Part shown: positions 1 to 8,022 of the stretch, in pieces | Layout: each line of letters starts with the position of its first letter | Numbering within the stretch: position 1 is the stretch's first letter | DNA from: a virus | IMG/VR virus record: IMGVR_UViG_3300049794_000033 | Coordinates: 1 to 28,860 of that record | Length of the DNA stretch: 28,860 nt | Direction: 5' to 3' (one strand) | Notes under the pieces: generated by a model | What the model was told of the DNA's origin: nothing | The model's input: the letters and a program-made list of their open reading frames with translations, nothing else | Database searches by the model: none | Position numbers and translations under genes: made by a program

Positions 1-2
1 GG

Positions 3-203
3 TTCGGCGCGCGCAACCCGGTGTTGATTCAGTACCTCATCGCGCGCGGCACCACGGACGAATTGGTCGCCGACGTGGTGTTGTCCAAACTCGATGCTTT
101 GGAAAGTGCGATTGGCGGATTCACCGAAACGGGCATGGGTCAAGATTTGAAAGAAGATGCCGACTCAATCATGGCGGACTTGTATGCGAGGTTGGGCCTA
201 TGA
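3..203 (+). CDS. Hypothetical protein, 5' end outside window
   Basis: The reading frame is open to the left edge of the window, so the true start is probably upstream; an internal GTG lies at 21. The visible 66 residues are acidic and predicted helical, ending in LYARLGL. No domain is recognised. Its TGA stop overlaps the ATG of the next gene in a 4-nt ATGA (200-203), which implies the two are co-transcribed and translationally coupled. It belongs to the only plus-strand group in the window and runs towards the minus-strand lysis genes. The coding call rests on the coupling and the open frame, not on homology. Confidence 0.55.
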   Translation, partial: FGARNPVLIQYLIARGTTDELVADVVLSKLDALESAIGGFTETGMGQDLKEDADSIMADLYARLGL

Positions 204-505
204 GCGAGCCCAAAGAGGACCGGCTATGGGTATATCTCCAAGACGCCGCATGGGAAGGCCGCCCAGAGTTCTCGTGGAAACGAGTCGCGGATAAGGCACG
301 CGAGCTACTTCAGGACCACGGGCCTATGTGCAATTGCCAAAAGTGCGAACAGGGCTTGACGAAAGAGCCTGCAACTCGCGCGTGTGACCATTGCCACAAG
401 GTATTCCTCGAGCGATATATCCAAGAGTTTCCGCAGGACGCACCGACCCCGTCCACCTGGTACTGCGCCAATTGCTACCGCAAATATCTAGAGGGCGAAC
501 TCTAA
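200..505 (+). CDS. Small cysteine-rich, probably zinc-binding protein
   Basis: A 101-residue protein with three cysteine clusters: CNCQKC (residues 44-49), CDHC (62-65) and CANC (89-92). Spaced CxxC pairs of this type usually form zinc ribbons or treble clefs, so a structural zinc site is inferred; no catalytic residues are evident. The N-terminal 40 residues are helical and charged. It starts with an ATG inside the ATGA overlap with the preceding gene. Its TAA stop (503-505) overlaps the stop of the convergent lysozyme gene (502-504, TAG on the minus strand). Function unknown; small Cys-pair proteins of phages are often host-takeover or nucleic-acid-binding factors, but nothing here shows which. 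Confidence 0.75.
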   Translation: MSEPKEDRLWVYLQDAAWEGRPEFSWKRVADKARELLQDHGPMCNCQKCEQGLTKEPATRACDHCHKVFLERYIQEFPQDAPTPSTWYCANCYRKYLEGEL

Positions 506-1128
506 GGTTGCCAAACCAGGACCTCGGGGTCCTCGTCCGCTACCACTGATTCCGCAGCGTTGTGGAGCAGTTGAAAATTGAGCCGGTTGCGCGTAACGAG
601 GGTCCCCGCTTCGGGGGTCATCTTGCACTCCTTCGCAGCCTCAGCAAAATCTCCGTTCCGCAACGCGGAACAGCATCTCGGAAACTTGGTGACTAGCCCC
701 GCGAACCCCATAGCCCACACCATAGAGTGCGCCGCCAACTGCGCATCTGCGGGCCACTCCTCGAAGTCAACGAAGTAGTTTTTCAGCAGCTGGTCATTGG
801 CGTAGAGTCGAGCGGTAATAAGGTCAGAGATAGCCTCACTCGACAGTCGAATATTATTTTCGGGCTTCCCTAGGGCATAAACCCACCCGATCTTCGCGCA
901 TTTCGGGTCATATTTGACGGCGAGCCACGCGGCCTTGATTTCATCCTGCGTCGCGGGGCGCCCGGCCCCAACGAGCGTCCACGGAAGGTCCAATGCGTCG
1001 CGCACCGGGTCAATCTTGTTCCCCATTCCAACTGTCACGTACCCGAGGATGTCGGCGTAGGGGCCGGTCACGACCCCCTCGAGATTTTTATTGTAGTCGA
1101 CCCAAGCTGCCCTCACTGCGTCGCGCAT
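502..1128 (-). CDS. Endolysin, T4-type lysozyme (GH24-like muramidase)
   Basis: A 208-residue protein that should cleave the beta-1,4 bond between N-acetylmuramic acid and N-acetylglucosamine in peptidoglycan at the end of infection. The catalytic pattern is visible: E17 in LEG, D26 in YAD and T32 in VTVGMGN. This is the Glu-8-Asp-5-Thr spacing of T4 lysozyme (E11, D20, T26), followed by GMGN in place of the usual GxGH. The C-terminal part has FPRCCSAL and NGDFAEAAKEC, resembling the helical lobe of phage lysozymes. There is no signal peptide, so export would depend on a holin. The ATG at 1128 is preferred over longer in-frame starts because AAAGG lies 10 nt upstream and the longer N-terminus overlaps the preceding gene. 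It is the last gene of the lysis cassette. Confidence 0.85.
   Translation of the reverse strand: MRDAVRAAWVDYNKNLEGVVTGPYADILGYVTVGMGNKIDPVRDALDLPWTLVGAGRPATQDEIKAAWLAVKYDPKCAKIGWVYALGKPENNIRLSSEAISDLITARLYANDQLLKNYFVDFEEWPADAQLAAHSMVWAMGFAGLVTKFPRCCSALRNGDFAEAAKECKMTPEAGTLVTRNRLNFQLLHNAAESVVADEDPEVLVWQP
518..533. other. Short perfect hairpin at the convergent gene junction
   Basis: Arms AGGACC (518-523) and GGTCCT (528-533) enclose a TCGG loop. It lies 13 nt past the plus-strand stop and just inside the 3' end of the lysozyme gene. Neither side has a T-run, so a classical intrinsic terminator is not supported, though it is the only stem seen where the two transcripts meet. Confidence 0.3.
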
Positions 1129-1141
1129 AATGACACTACCT

Positions 1142-1333
1142 TTATTTGAGGAGTAGGTTGGCCTCGGCGTCGGCTGCCAGTCGGATGGCTCGCCGCTCGA
1201 CACGTTCGGCGATATCCTCGATATTCTCTCCGGATGCAAGGGCGAGGACCGCGTCAACCAGAAGAACAAGACCATATTGCTCGACCATCGCGACCACGAC
1301 ACCCTGCAGATTCTCTGCTTTACCCTCGTTCAT
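1142..1333 (-). CDS. Small helical protein of the lysis cassette
   Basis: A 63-residue protein starting at the ATG that overlaps the stop of the upstream gene (ATGA, 1330-1333), with AAGGATGG just upstream. Residues 11-34 are hydrophobic (VVVAMVEQYGLVLLVDAVLA) but carry Glu and Asp, so this is more likely an amphipathic or soluble helix than a clean membrane segment. The C-terminal half is a charged helix. Its position between the exported small protein and the lysozyme suggests a lysis accessory role (antiholin or regulator), but this is inference from location only. Confidence 0.65.
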   Translation of the reverse strand: MNEGKAENLQGVVVAMVEQYGLVLLVDAVLALASGENIEDIAERVERRAIRLAADAEANLLLK

Positions 1334-1515
1334 TTTCCACCATCCTTGTCCAGCGCGTCTGCGCACGCGTTGTATTTAGCGAGTCGGAGCTCACTTGTAC
1401 CGGCATCGCGCGCGTCACGGATGCATGCCTGCAGCGCGCTCGCATACTGCACGTTCGCCGCGCTGCATGCCGTCCCCAACATCAAAATACCGACCGTTGC
1501 CACTCCCAACTTCAT
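1330..1515 (-). CDS. Small exported protein, possible outer spanin-like
   Basis: A 61-residue protein with a short basic N-terminus, a hydrophobic stretch (residues 3-16) and a cysteine at 17 in LGTAC, giving the look of a signal or lipoprotein signal peptide. The -3 position is Gly rather than the usual Leu/Val/Ile, so lipidation is uncertain. The mature part is helical with C31 and C51, which could form a disulfide in the periplasm. It is coupled by ATGA overlaps on both sides (1512-1515 and 1330-1333) inside the lysis cassette. An outer-spanin-like role is possible by size and place, but the usual proline-rich body of Rz1 is absent. Confidence 0.65.
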   Translation of the reverse strand: MKLGVATVGILMLGTACSAANVQYASALQACIRDARDAGTSELRLAKYNACADALDKDGGK

Positions 1516-1718
1516 TTGGAATCCTCCGATATTGATTTCTCACCGAGCGCCCGCCCCAATGAGGTTGCGAGCGCCGTCAAAGTTCCGAGCACTGGTATGA
1601 GCCAAGTGCCGGCATCCGTGGGGTACCGCCGCGCCAATGCGACACTGCCCCAGATGGCTGCGATGGTCACTACCAATGAAATGAGAGTTTGCCCCCGACC
1701 GAGAAACCATTGTTTCAT
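1512..1718 (-). CDS. Two-helix membrane protein, holin candidate
   Basis: A 68-residue protein with two predicted transmembrane segments (about residues 11-29 and 37-54) separated by a short RRYPTDAG loop, and a charged hydrophilic C-terminus (GEKSISEDSK). Size, two-helix topology and placement one gene cluster ahead of the lysozyme match a class II holin, which would permeabilise the inner membrane for endolysin release. Both ends are joined to neighbours by ATGA overlaps (1715-1718 and 1512-1515). Holins share little sequence similarity, so this call rests on topology and context. Confidence 0.65.
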   Translation of the reverse strand: MKQWFLGRGQTLISLVVTIAAIWGSVALARRYPTDAGTWLIPVLGTLTALATSLGRALGEKSISEDSK

Positions 1719-2155
1719 TTGGCGACCTTAAGCAAATACATTACGACTGCCACGACATTCGCGATGCCGATTACGGGCAGCGCCCACTTGACGACATCGA
1801 GAACCGCTTTCATGCGAATCAGGAACTTCACCATCGTCATAATTTCGGCCCGCTCGTCAGCGTCGAAACTCCCTTTGATGTCATTTCGGAGCGTGGTCAC
1901 ATCATCCTCCAACTCGCTCAGTTTAGCCTGTCTGTAGGCATCTCGGGAGAAGAGCTCGCTATATTGCCCCTCTAGCTTCACCTGCCCGACCTGGAGTGCT
2001 GTCACCTGCGCGAACACCTGGCCGGCCTGTTTGGTCCGTTCACGTTCACGACGCTCGTACGCCTTATCGCGGTCGCGCACCAGAGTGGTGAGGTCTGCCG
2101 CGGAGTCGCGGCGGCCATCTCGGGTACTCGGAGGGTCGTGGTCTCGTTCGGCCAT
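1715..2155 (-). CDS. Coiled-coil protein with C-terminal membrane anchor
   Basis: A 146-residue protein: hydrophilic N-terminus, a long charged helix likely to form a coiled coil (about 25-110), and one hydrophobic segment near the C-terminus (about 119-142, LPVIGIANVVAVVMYLL). The layout resembles XhlA-type phage lysis accessory proteins, which carry a coiled coil followed by a C-terminal membrane helix; no diagnostic motif confirms this. The topology is the reverse of a classical inner spanin. GAGG lies 7 nt before the ATG. It opens the lysis cassette directly after the tail-spike gene. Confidence 0.65.
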   Translation of the reverse strand: MAERDHDPPSTRDGRRDSAADLTTLVRDRDKAYERRERERTKQAGQVFAQVTALQVGQVKLEGQYSELFSRDAYRQAKLSELEDDVTTLRNDIKGSFDADERAEIMTMVKFLIRMKAVLDVVKWALPVIGIANVVAVVMYLLKVAK

Positions 2156-2203
2156 TTCGTTGCCTCGATAGCATGATTCATAGCGGCCCCCGAGTCGAAT
2201 ATT

Positions 2204-4258
2204 TCATACGCGATAGAGGTCCCATAGATACGACAGCCACTTCGTGGCCTCGTCATCCGATAATATGTGGTCCACCCGAATATCGCGGGCTAGATTGCCA
2301 TCTAATTCCTGGCCGGCACTGGCCGTCCTGAAAAGTAGCGCCCCGGTCGTCCCCGTCTCTGTCGACTGTATGCCGCTGGCCCCCGTATTGACCGCGCGAT
2401 TCGCGTGGTTGATATTTATCAACGGCTGCGTGCCAGTTCCGCGCATCGTCTGAATTATCTCGAATGCAGCAGATGTGAGCGTCGGGTCCCATGAATTCGC
2501 CAAGAACACATTGTTCACTACGCCGTCCGAATAGATGTAGTGGACATTCGCCACCGTCAGCTCTTGAATCCCGCAGAAAAACCCGTCTTTGCGGTACTGG
2601 CAAATACCGCCGCCATTCCCGGTAACGCGCTCTCCGACGATGATTTCAGTGAACGCGGCGCCCGCCGTCCCGATATTGGACGCGCATTCGAGCCACTGAA
2701 TTGTCCCGCTCTGGTCAGCGCGCACAGCAGGCTTCCCGTTACGCCAATTGGATGTGAGCATCGGCCGGTTCGCAGAAACAGCTTGCGTGAAATGGTGCGC
2801 GCCGCTCGAAGCATCCGTCCACACGCCGGTGGTCGGATTGTAATTGAGCGCGTCCAAATCTTTCTCGATGCCAGTGAAGCTTGCGATGGTCTGGACTTCG
2901 GCAATTTTCGCGGCTGCAATCGAGGCCATGAGCGCATTGCCAAGTGCGTTCGGATGCACTCTATCTGGAAAATGTGAAGACGGCGCTGTATTTAAAATAG
3001 TATTTGCAGGGAAGTCTACGTATCCGTGGTATGCTCTGTCCGGATTGGCCTTGAGCATTGCATTCAACAGGCCGCGCTGGGTTTCAGCGGTAGGAGAGGC
3101 CAGCCAAAGCGCATCCTGGCGCCCCGTCACACCACATACGTAGACCTTGAAATTAGTGCCCTTCCAAACGGCTTTCTGAACATACGCCAAAATCAGCGCA
3201 TAGATGTCAACCGCCCCGCCGCCCGCGACGAGGTTGTTGGTTCCAATTAGGATTACTACGTAGTTTAATCCTCGTGCGGTTTCGAACAACGGCGCGCATT
3301 GCTTCGAATATCGGATGTTGCATGCGCCGGCATCGGTGCCGCCCAACCCGAGGTCCGCGATGTCCCATGTCGACGCACCCAACGTCTGCTGCACAAGATA
3401 CGGCCACGTGTCCGTGAACGAGCCGACGCCGCTGCCCTGCGTGATGGAATCGCCATCGAACACGATGCGATTCTTCGTCGACGCTGCGGCGAACGCGATG
3501 CTGTATTTGATTGCGATATGCGCGCGTGCACCGGCTGTTTCAGTCGCATCCAAATCATGGTCGTAGGCGACAATCATGTATATCTTACCGACGAATGGCG
3601 CGACCAATAGGGAGTCGCCGGCCCCCATGACCGACATGCCAGCCGTGCCTGAATCAGATGTCGACAGATCGACATTGATATTGACCTCACTATTCAGCGG
3701 CTGCTGCACACCGTTCACATTCAAGCGAGGAATGGTCGGGCCGGCGACGTAGCGAAATTCGAGCGCGGTCGCGGATGCCATTGCAAATGAGGGGTTGACT
3801 CTATTCTGCACCGACAACCCGTCGTGCGTACATTCTGTCAAATGCAAACCGGGGATAGGCGTCGCCTGCAAACAGAGAAAGGGCGACACCGTGCGGAACG
3901 TGATGAGCGCGCCACCAGCACCCGCCGTCTCGGCCACGATGATGACGGTACGCACGACACCCGACGCAAATAGAGATACCGCCGACTCAAGCCGCGTCGT
4001 CCCATCACCAACGAGTACCGGCAGACCATTGACTCCGATGCCGAGAGCAGGGCGCTTCGTGGGGTCGCTTTGGGCGACGCTGGTGACGATGCCCGCGCCT
4101 GACTGGTCGTCTAGTGATGAGACATTCCCCGAGCCGTCGGTATGTGTGGCCGAGGCGTCGGGCCGCAACAGCAGCACCATGCCCGTCGTCGGCAATGGCG
4201 GAGCGACTGCCGTATTTTGCCAATATGCCCAGACCCCCGCGCCACCAAGTCCGCTCAC
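2204..4258 (-). CDS. Tail spike/receptor-binding protein with SGNH esterase and two LamG-like domains
   Basis: A 684-residue protein with a central SGNH/GDSL hydrolase domain (about 262-452). Block I is GDSITQGSG with nucleophile S271; the block II glycine is at GG 306-307; block III is GTNN 339-342; block V is DRVHPN with D432 and H435. SGNH enzymes of this type deacetylate or de-esterify polysaccharides, so removal of acyl groups from host capsule or O-antigen during adsorption is inferred. Flanking regions (about 26-255 and 465-684) each show the concanavalin-like/LamG pattern 'DxSG...rP...nG.pav..dg' and end with 'LsddE...L' type helices. The start is GTG, overlapping the stop of the upstream structural gene (GTGA, 4255-4258); the first Met is residue 27 but would lose part of the first domain. 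It sits at the end of the tail operon, as receptor-binding genes often do. Confidence 0.85.
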   Translation of the reverse strand: MSGLGGAGVWAYWQNTAVAPPLPTTGMVLLLRPDASATHTDGSGNVSSLDDQSGAGIVTSVAQSDPTKRPALGIGVNGLPVLVGDGTTRLESAVSLFASGVVRTVIIVAETAGAGGALITFRTVSPFLCLQATPIPGLHLTECTHDGLSVQNRVNPSFAMASATALEFRYVAGPTIPRLNVNGVQQPLNSEVNINVDLSTSDSGTAGMSVMGAGDSLLVAPFVGKIYMIVAYDHDLDATETAGARAHIAIKYSIAFAAASTKNRIVFDGDSITQGSGVGSFTDTWPYLVQQTLGASTWDIADLGLGGTDAGACNIRYSKQCAPLFETARGLNYVVILIGTNNLVAGGGAVDIYALILAYVQKAVWKGTNFKVYVCGVTGRQDALWLASPTAETQRGLLNAMLKANPDRAYHGYVDFPANTILNTAPSSHFPDRVHPNALGNALMASIAAAKIAEVQTIASFTGIEKDLDALNYNPTTGVWTDASSGAHHFTQAVSANRPMLTSNWRNGKPAVRADQSGTIQWLECASNIGTAGAAFTEIIVGERVTGNGGGICQYRKDGFFCGIQELTVANVHYIYSDGVVNNVFLANSWDPTLTSAAFEIIQTMRGTGTQPLININHANRAVNTGASGIQSTETGTTGALLFRTASAGQELDGNLARDIRVDHILSDDEATKWLSYLWDLYRV

Positions 4259-5058
4259 AACAACCCCCGCAGCACATGCGCCTCATACGACCATGTCCGC
4301 GCCGTCGTATCTGGACTCGTTACCTGCAGTGAAATGCCCGCTCCACTGACGACCAGCGTTGGTGGCGTTGGGAATGTCGCGGCGCCCCCGCCAATCGTCT
4401 GCGAGAGAATCGTTCCGCTGATGGTGGCCACCGGGCCCGCCGCACCAAAATACAGCGCCGTGAACTTCCACGCAGCGATGGTCGTCGCGCCAGGCGAACC
4501 GACGTTGACTTCGAGAATGACGTCGACGGATGCAACCTCACCGACGGCGATGGTATAGAGGAGCGCAGTCGATGCCGCAGCAGTGCTCGTCGCTATGCTA
4601 CCCGTCGCCGTCTGCGGTTTTGATTTGGCGTCATTGCCCAGCACCGTCAACGTGGCGTTGTTGTTGACGACACCGGTAAACGTCGGATTGGCGAGGGATA
4701 GGGCGCCGGACTCCAAATAGTTGATGGCAGTAACTGAGCTGCCACTCGAGTCGGTGACAGTCACAACTAACCCGATGCCAGCGATGACACTGGCGTCATT
4801 AGACAGCGTCGACTGCGGAAATACGATTTGCCACCCGTTGTATTGTCCGGGCGCCCAACTGTATGTCAGTTGATGCAGACCCGGATACCCCGGTGCGAGC
4901 AGCGTCATCTCCGCGCGTTGGATTCCTTGCATGCTCTGTAGAGCGAATATCAGCGGATTGCCTGGAGTAAATAGTCCGATGGCGCCTGCTGCAACGTTGG
5001 TCGGAGCCGCTGCTCCGTCCTTGATGCTGATGAGCGCATTCGATGCAGTGAGGCCCAT
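4255..5058 (-). CDS. Virion structural protein, duplicated N-terminal domain (copy A)
   Basis: A 267-residue protein whose first ~118 residues clearly match the N-terminus of the 344-residue protein at 15222-16256. Shared blocks include IGLFTPG, FALQS, GIxRAE, YPGLHQ and (W/V)xPGQ. The remainder is different: an Ala/Thr-rich linker and a beta-sandwich-like C-terminal domain (about 165-267) that resembles the terminal domains of many phage spike or fibre proteins. GGGGAG precedes the ATG. It is placed between a spike-base-like protein and the SGNH spike, so an adaptor role linking spike to virion is inferred. No enzymatic motif is seen. Confidence 0.75.
   Translation of the reverse strand: MGLTASNALISIKDGAAAPTNVAAGAIGLFTPGNPLIFALQSMQGIQRAEMTLLAPGYPGLHQLTYSWAPGQYNGWQIVFPQSTLSNDASVIAGIGLVVTVTDSSGSSVTAINYLESGALSLANPTFTGVVNNNATLTVLGNDAKSKPQTATGSIATSTAAASTALLYTIAVGEVASVDVILEVNVGSPGATTIAAWKFTALYFGAAGPVATISGTILSQTIGGGAATFPTPPTLVVSGAGISLQVTSPDTTARTWSYEAHVLRGLL
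4705..5058 (-). repeat. Duplicated N-terminal protein domain, copy A
   Basis: This segment encodes residues 1-118 of the structural protein and is a diverged paralogue of the segment at 15900-16256. The similarity is easily seen in the protein sequence, including PGYPGLHQ versus PRYPGLHQ and TYSWAPGQ versus TFVWTPGQ, and not as DNA identity. This suggests an old duplication or independent acquisition of one module. Confidence 0.8.
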
Positions 5059-5086
5059 TTGAATCTATCTCCCCGGTGATTTGAAA

Positions 5087-5515
5087 TTATAACAACAGAA
5101 CGCCAGTGGCAGTGGTGCCGCTTTGGCGAACGACGGCGATGGCAAGCGGAAGAATGGTCCCCGCGAGCAACCCGCTCAACGTAGTATCGGCGGTATCGTC
5201 CGCGAGCCGCACGACTACCGCGCCAGTTGTCGCGACATAGAGCCAGCGACTGCATACCGAGAGCACCTGGTCACCTCCGCCAACACTTATAGCGACACCA
5301 GCGCGGGCTGCCTCACCGCTGGTGCGCAGGCGTCCGCGGCGGTCGACACGCATCATCGCTTGACGACCTTGACCACCGGACTTGGCATTCCCTAACCCAT
5401 TGGCCTGCGCCCACACATCTGGGCTCACGCCTGGCGCCGGGCCCGGCGCCGTAGCCGATGCCGCAGCCACATTCAATCCTTCACCATCGTAGCTACCCGA
5501 GATTCCCGCGCTCAT
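5087..5515 (-). CDS. Spike-base-like structural protein
   Basis: A 142-residue protein. The C-terminal ~60 residues (YVATTGAVVVRLADDT ... GTILPLAIAVVRQSGTTAT) match the pattern of the small spike-base protein known from the Rhodobacter capsulatus gene transfer agent (Rcc01079 family): beta strands, an A-G-T-I-L-P turn and an S/A-x-G-T-T-A-T ending. The N-terminal half is Gly/Ala/Pro-rich and probably extended. It lies directly upstream of copy A of the duplicated domain and the SGNH spike, which fits a spike-attachment role. The family call is by pattern recognition only and should be confirmed by profile search. Confidence 0.65.
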   Translation of the reverse strand: MSAGISGSYDGEGLNVAAASATAPGPAPGVSPDVWAQANGLGNAKSGGQGRQAMMRVDRRGRLRTSGEAARAGVAISVGGGDQVLSVCSRWLYVATTGAVVVRLADDTADTTLSGLLAGTILPLAIAVVRQSGTTATGVLLL

Positions 5516-8022
5516 GATTTCTTCTCCTGACTGCCCGACTCGAACATCCCGCCCATCATTGTAGCAAGTTTCAGCGGTTTTGAGCGGCTACCACGCTTGC
5601 CGCCGCCGGGTGGCGGAGGCCCTGGTTTCGGCGCCATCTGCGCATACATCTGTTGTTCTTGCTGAATCAAATCAGCTTGCAAACTCGGGTCTGTCGGCAT
5701 GTCGAATAGAATGCCGAGCCGCACCGCCGTCTGAAATGGGACGGGCGCGGACCGGCTGCTGCATTTGGCGAATACGCGCTGACGCGCCTCTTCGTAATAT
5801 GCCGGATAGACGCTCTTCATTGCGTCCGCTTCTTCGAGTGTACCGTGCCCTCGTAGCACGTCCCTCAAAATACCGTCGGGGCCTTTCTCCACTGCATCGA
5901 CACTGCGGAGAAACTCTGTCATCGCAGGCTTGCTGACAGGCGGCCTCACATTTGGAGTGAGCGTCGGGTTCGGGCCCGTATCGGTGTATCCCGGCGGGAG
6001 TTTCGTTCCGAGGTAGCGGACGGCCGCGGCGACCTTCTGATTTACCGCCGCAGCAATCTCCGGCGCATGTCCTTGTAGTGGCGCCGTCTGTTTACCCAGA
6101 TGTGATTTGACAGTTTCGGGCGCGGCGCTCAACGCCGCCACCCGTTTCGCTTCCTGCTCGAATCGGCCATGTGAAAAATCGCGCGGCTTCACCGGCGGGA
6201 GTTGCTCTGTAGAACCGCGCGCGAGCGCTGTATCGATTGCACCGTCAAGCCTCGCCATCGAACCGGCATGCATCTCGCTCAGACCACCAAATGTTCCAAG
6301 CTTGTCCAACAATACGGCGAGTGTAGCATTGCCGCGTTGTCGCATTTGGTGGTGCGCGGCGCCGAGGAGCATACCACCAATACCCCCCGCTAACACATGA
6401 CCACCCTCACCACCCAGCACTGCCCCGGTAAACCCTGCGCCGTAATCGGACGGCGACGCCATACGATTGCGAAGTTTCGCAGTAGCCGCGTCCGTCGCCA
6501 CATCGTTGATGAATCGCGTCTCGGAATAACGCGCCTTTGCGGCCAGGTAGTCTGCTTTCCACGTCTCGTTTCCAGCCTCTTTGGCAGCGCGCTCTCCGGC
6601 GTTCATGATGGTGTCCTCGATGGTGCGCCCCGCTGCTTTGCGCCCCTGAGCGAGCACCGTATCGGTGTTCCAGTTGATGGTCCGCTCCAACCCTCGCCGT
6701 TGTTCCAACAAGTCGCGAATGGGTATTTGGTAGTCCGCCAACGGCGTGCCCGTTGCCTCAAGACCAGCTTGCGCGCGTGGGCCATAGATGTCGGAAATCT
6801 CTCGCATCTTGTTGCGGATATCGGCGGCAGCAGGATGGTACCCCAATCGAGATTCGAACTGTTCGGCGCGTGCTTCGAGGGCGTTGAGTGCATCGCCAAT
6901 TCGGACGCCGCCGGCACCAACTTTCTCGACTGTCTCGGTCAATCCGTCGACTGCGGCGCTCTCCGCTTTTGCAGCCTTCGCGGCAATCTTCTCGATGTTG
7001 TCGCCGGCCTCGACGATGCCCTCCGAGCGTAATCTATTTGCGATTCGCCCCTGCGCATTCTCGCCGCCAAACCTGTCTCTCATCTGCTCCAAGAAACTTT
7101 TCTTATTTGCACTAATAGCGCGGATGTATTGCTCGTCCGCAGCAGCGCTCAATTTCCCATGACCGGGCAGCGCCTCACCGATTGCACTAAACGCTTTGCC
7201 GAGTAGCGGCTCGGCGCCCCCCAGCACACCGCCGAGTGCACCTGCAAGCAATGCCCCATGCCCCGCCGATGCCATGATGCCCTCAGCAGTCAGCTCCCGA
7301 TTCTGCAGTGTCGCCGCAGAAACCTCACTCCCCGACGAGAACAATCCACCTTCGACAATCGCGGTAGCCGCACCTTTGATGGCTTTCTGGCCGGCTCGTT
7401 TGAGCAATCCCTCAGCAGACGTCCCTACCAATTTGGTAGCGACTTCACCGGCAAATTTTCCCGCCCCACCGATGCCGCGCGGGATGCTCCCAAGAATATC
7501 CGCGATGCCCGCCTCATCGCCGAATACCATCGGGGCAACGGCACCGGCAATCTCTCCCGTTATCGCTGCACCGGGATTTACCTCTTGGTAATTGCGAAGA
7601 TGTTCGCGGACTCTCTCCGCTGTCTCGGTTCCCTTGAATAAACCAGCGGCTTCCACTGCCAGCGGGTCAGATAGCCCCGCAGTCAGTCCGCGGGCTGCAC
7701 CCTCGCCACCAGCAATCAATCCGCCAGTAAACCCACCGTATTCTTTTTCCAGCGCACGCTGGTGCGCCTCTTCCTCGCCGAGAAGCTTGTGGCCACCTTT
7801 GAGTGCTGCGGACGCTTGCTCGGCAGGGACGTCTTTGACAATGCCCGTCGCAGGGTCGGCCATTGGCACCGAACTCCCTCGCACCCATCCGAAACGACCG
7901 CTGGAAATGGCGGCATCAACATGCGCTGACGGCACATCGTGCAATGCACCATCGCGGTCCACGAGTTGGATAGTATTTGCGGGCGGAGTGAGCTCGCTGG
8001 TTGCTGGTTGCGGCCCGGGCAT
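5512..8022 (-). CDS. Large internal virion (DNA-ejection) protein
   Basis: An 836-residue protein. The N-terminus holds two copies of a ~30-residue motif (about 18-48 and 52-82) of the form 'D...G...DVPa....AA...G', known from other phage internal proteins. Several Gly/Ala-rich hydrophobic stretches with small-xxx-small spacing (about 97-115, 154-168, 251-283 and 527-557) look like glycine-zipper membrane-active helices, interspersed with long charged helices. Size, position after two other internal proteins and this composition fit an ejection protein that forms part of the conduit across the host envelope, like the gp14-gp16 set of T7-type phages. No transglycosylase motif was recognised. 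The ATG directly follows the TAA of the upstream gene. Confidence 0.7.
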   Translation of the reverse strand: MPGPQPATSELTPPANTIQLVDRDGALHDVPSAHVDAAISSGRFGWVRGSSVPMADPATGIVKDVPAEQASAALKGGHKLLGEEEAHQRALEKEYGGFTGGLIAGGEGAARGLTAGLSDPLAVEAAGLFKGTETAERVREHLRNYQEVNPGAAITGEIAGAVAPMVFGDEAGIADILGSIPRGIGGAGKFAGEVATKLVGTSAEGLLKRAGQKAIKGAATAIVEGGLFSSGSEVSAATLQNRELTAEGIMASAGHGALLAGALGGVLGGAEPLLGKAFSAIGEALPGHGKLSAAADEQYIRAISANKKSFLEQMRDRFGGENAQGRIANRLRSEGIVEAGDNIEKIAAKAAKAESAAVDGLTETVEKVGAGGVRIGDALNALEARAEQFESRLGYHPAAADIRNKMREISDIYGPRAQAGLEATGTPLADYQIPIRDLLEQRRGLERTINWNTDTVLAQGRKAAGRTIEDTIMNAGERAAKEAGNETWKADYLAAKARYSETRFINDVATDAATAKLRNRMASPSDYGAGFTGAVLGGEGGHVLAGGIGGMLLGAAHHQMRQRGNATLAVLLDKLGTFGGLSEMHAGSMARLDGAIDTALARGSTEQLPPVKPRDFSHGRFEQEAKRVAALSAAPETVKSHLGKQTAPLQGHAPEIAAAVNQKVAAAVRYLGTKLPPGYTDTGPNPTLTPNVRPPVSKPAMTEFLRSVDAVEKGPDGILRDVLRGHGTLEEADAMKSVYPAYYEEARQRVFAKCSSRSAPVPFQTAVRLGILFDMPTDPSLQADLIQQEQQMYAQMAPKPGPPPPGGGKRGSRSKPLKLATMMGGMFESGSQEKKS

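Noticed and set aside
518-533. Intrinsic terminator between convergent genes
   Set aside because: The stem is only 6 bp and neither side carries a T-run, so it is listed as a hairpin, not a terminator.
1465-1470. Confident lipobox in the 61-residue exported protein
   Set aside because: LGTAC has Gly at -3 where Leu/Val/Ile is expected, so lipid modification is left as a possibility only.
1234-1731. Plus-strand ORFs across the lysis cassette
   Set aside because: The minus-strand set forms a continuous coupled cluster with sensible lysis-type proteins; the plus-strand frames are Arg/Ser/Pro-rich shadows.
2204-4258. Diversity-generating retroelement target in the tail spike
   Set aside because: No reverse transcriptase, template repeat or C-type lectin-like variable end was seen in the window.
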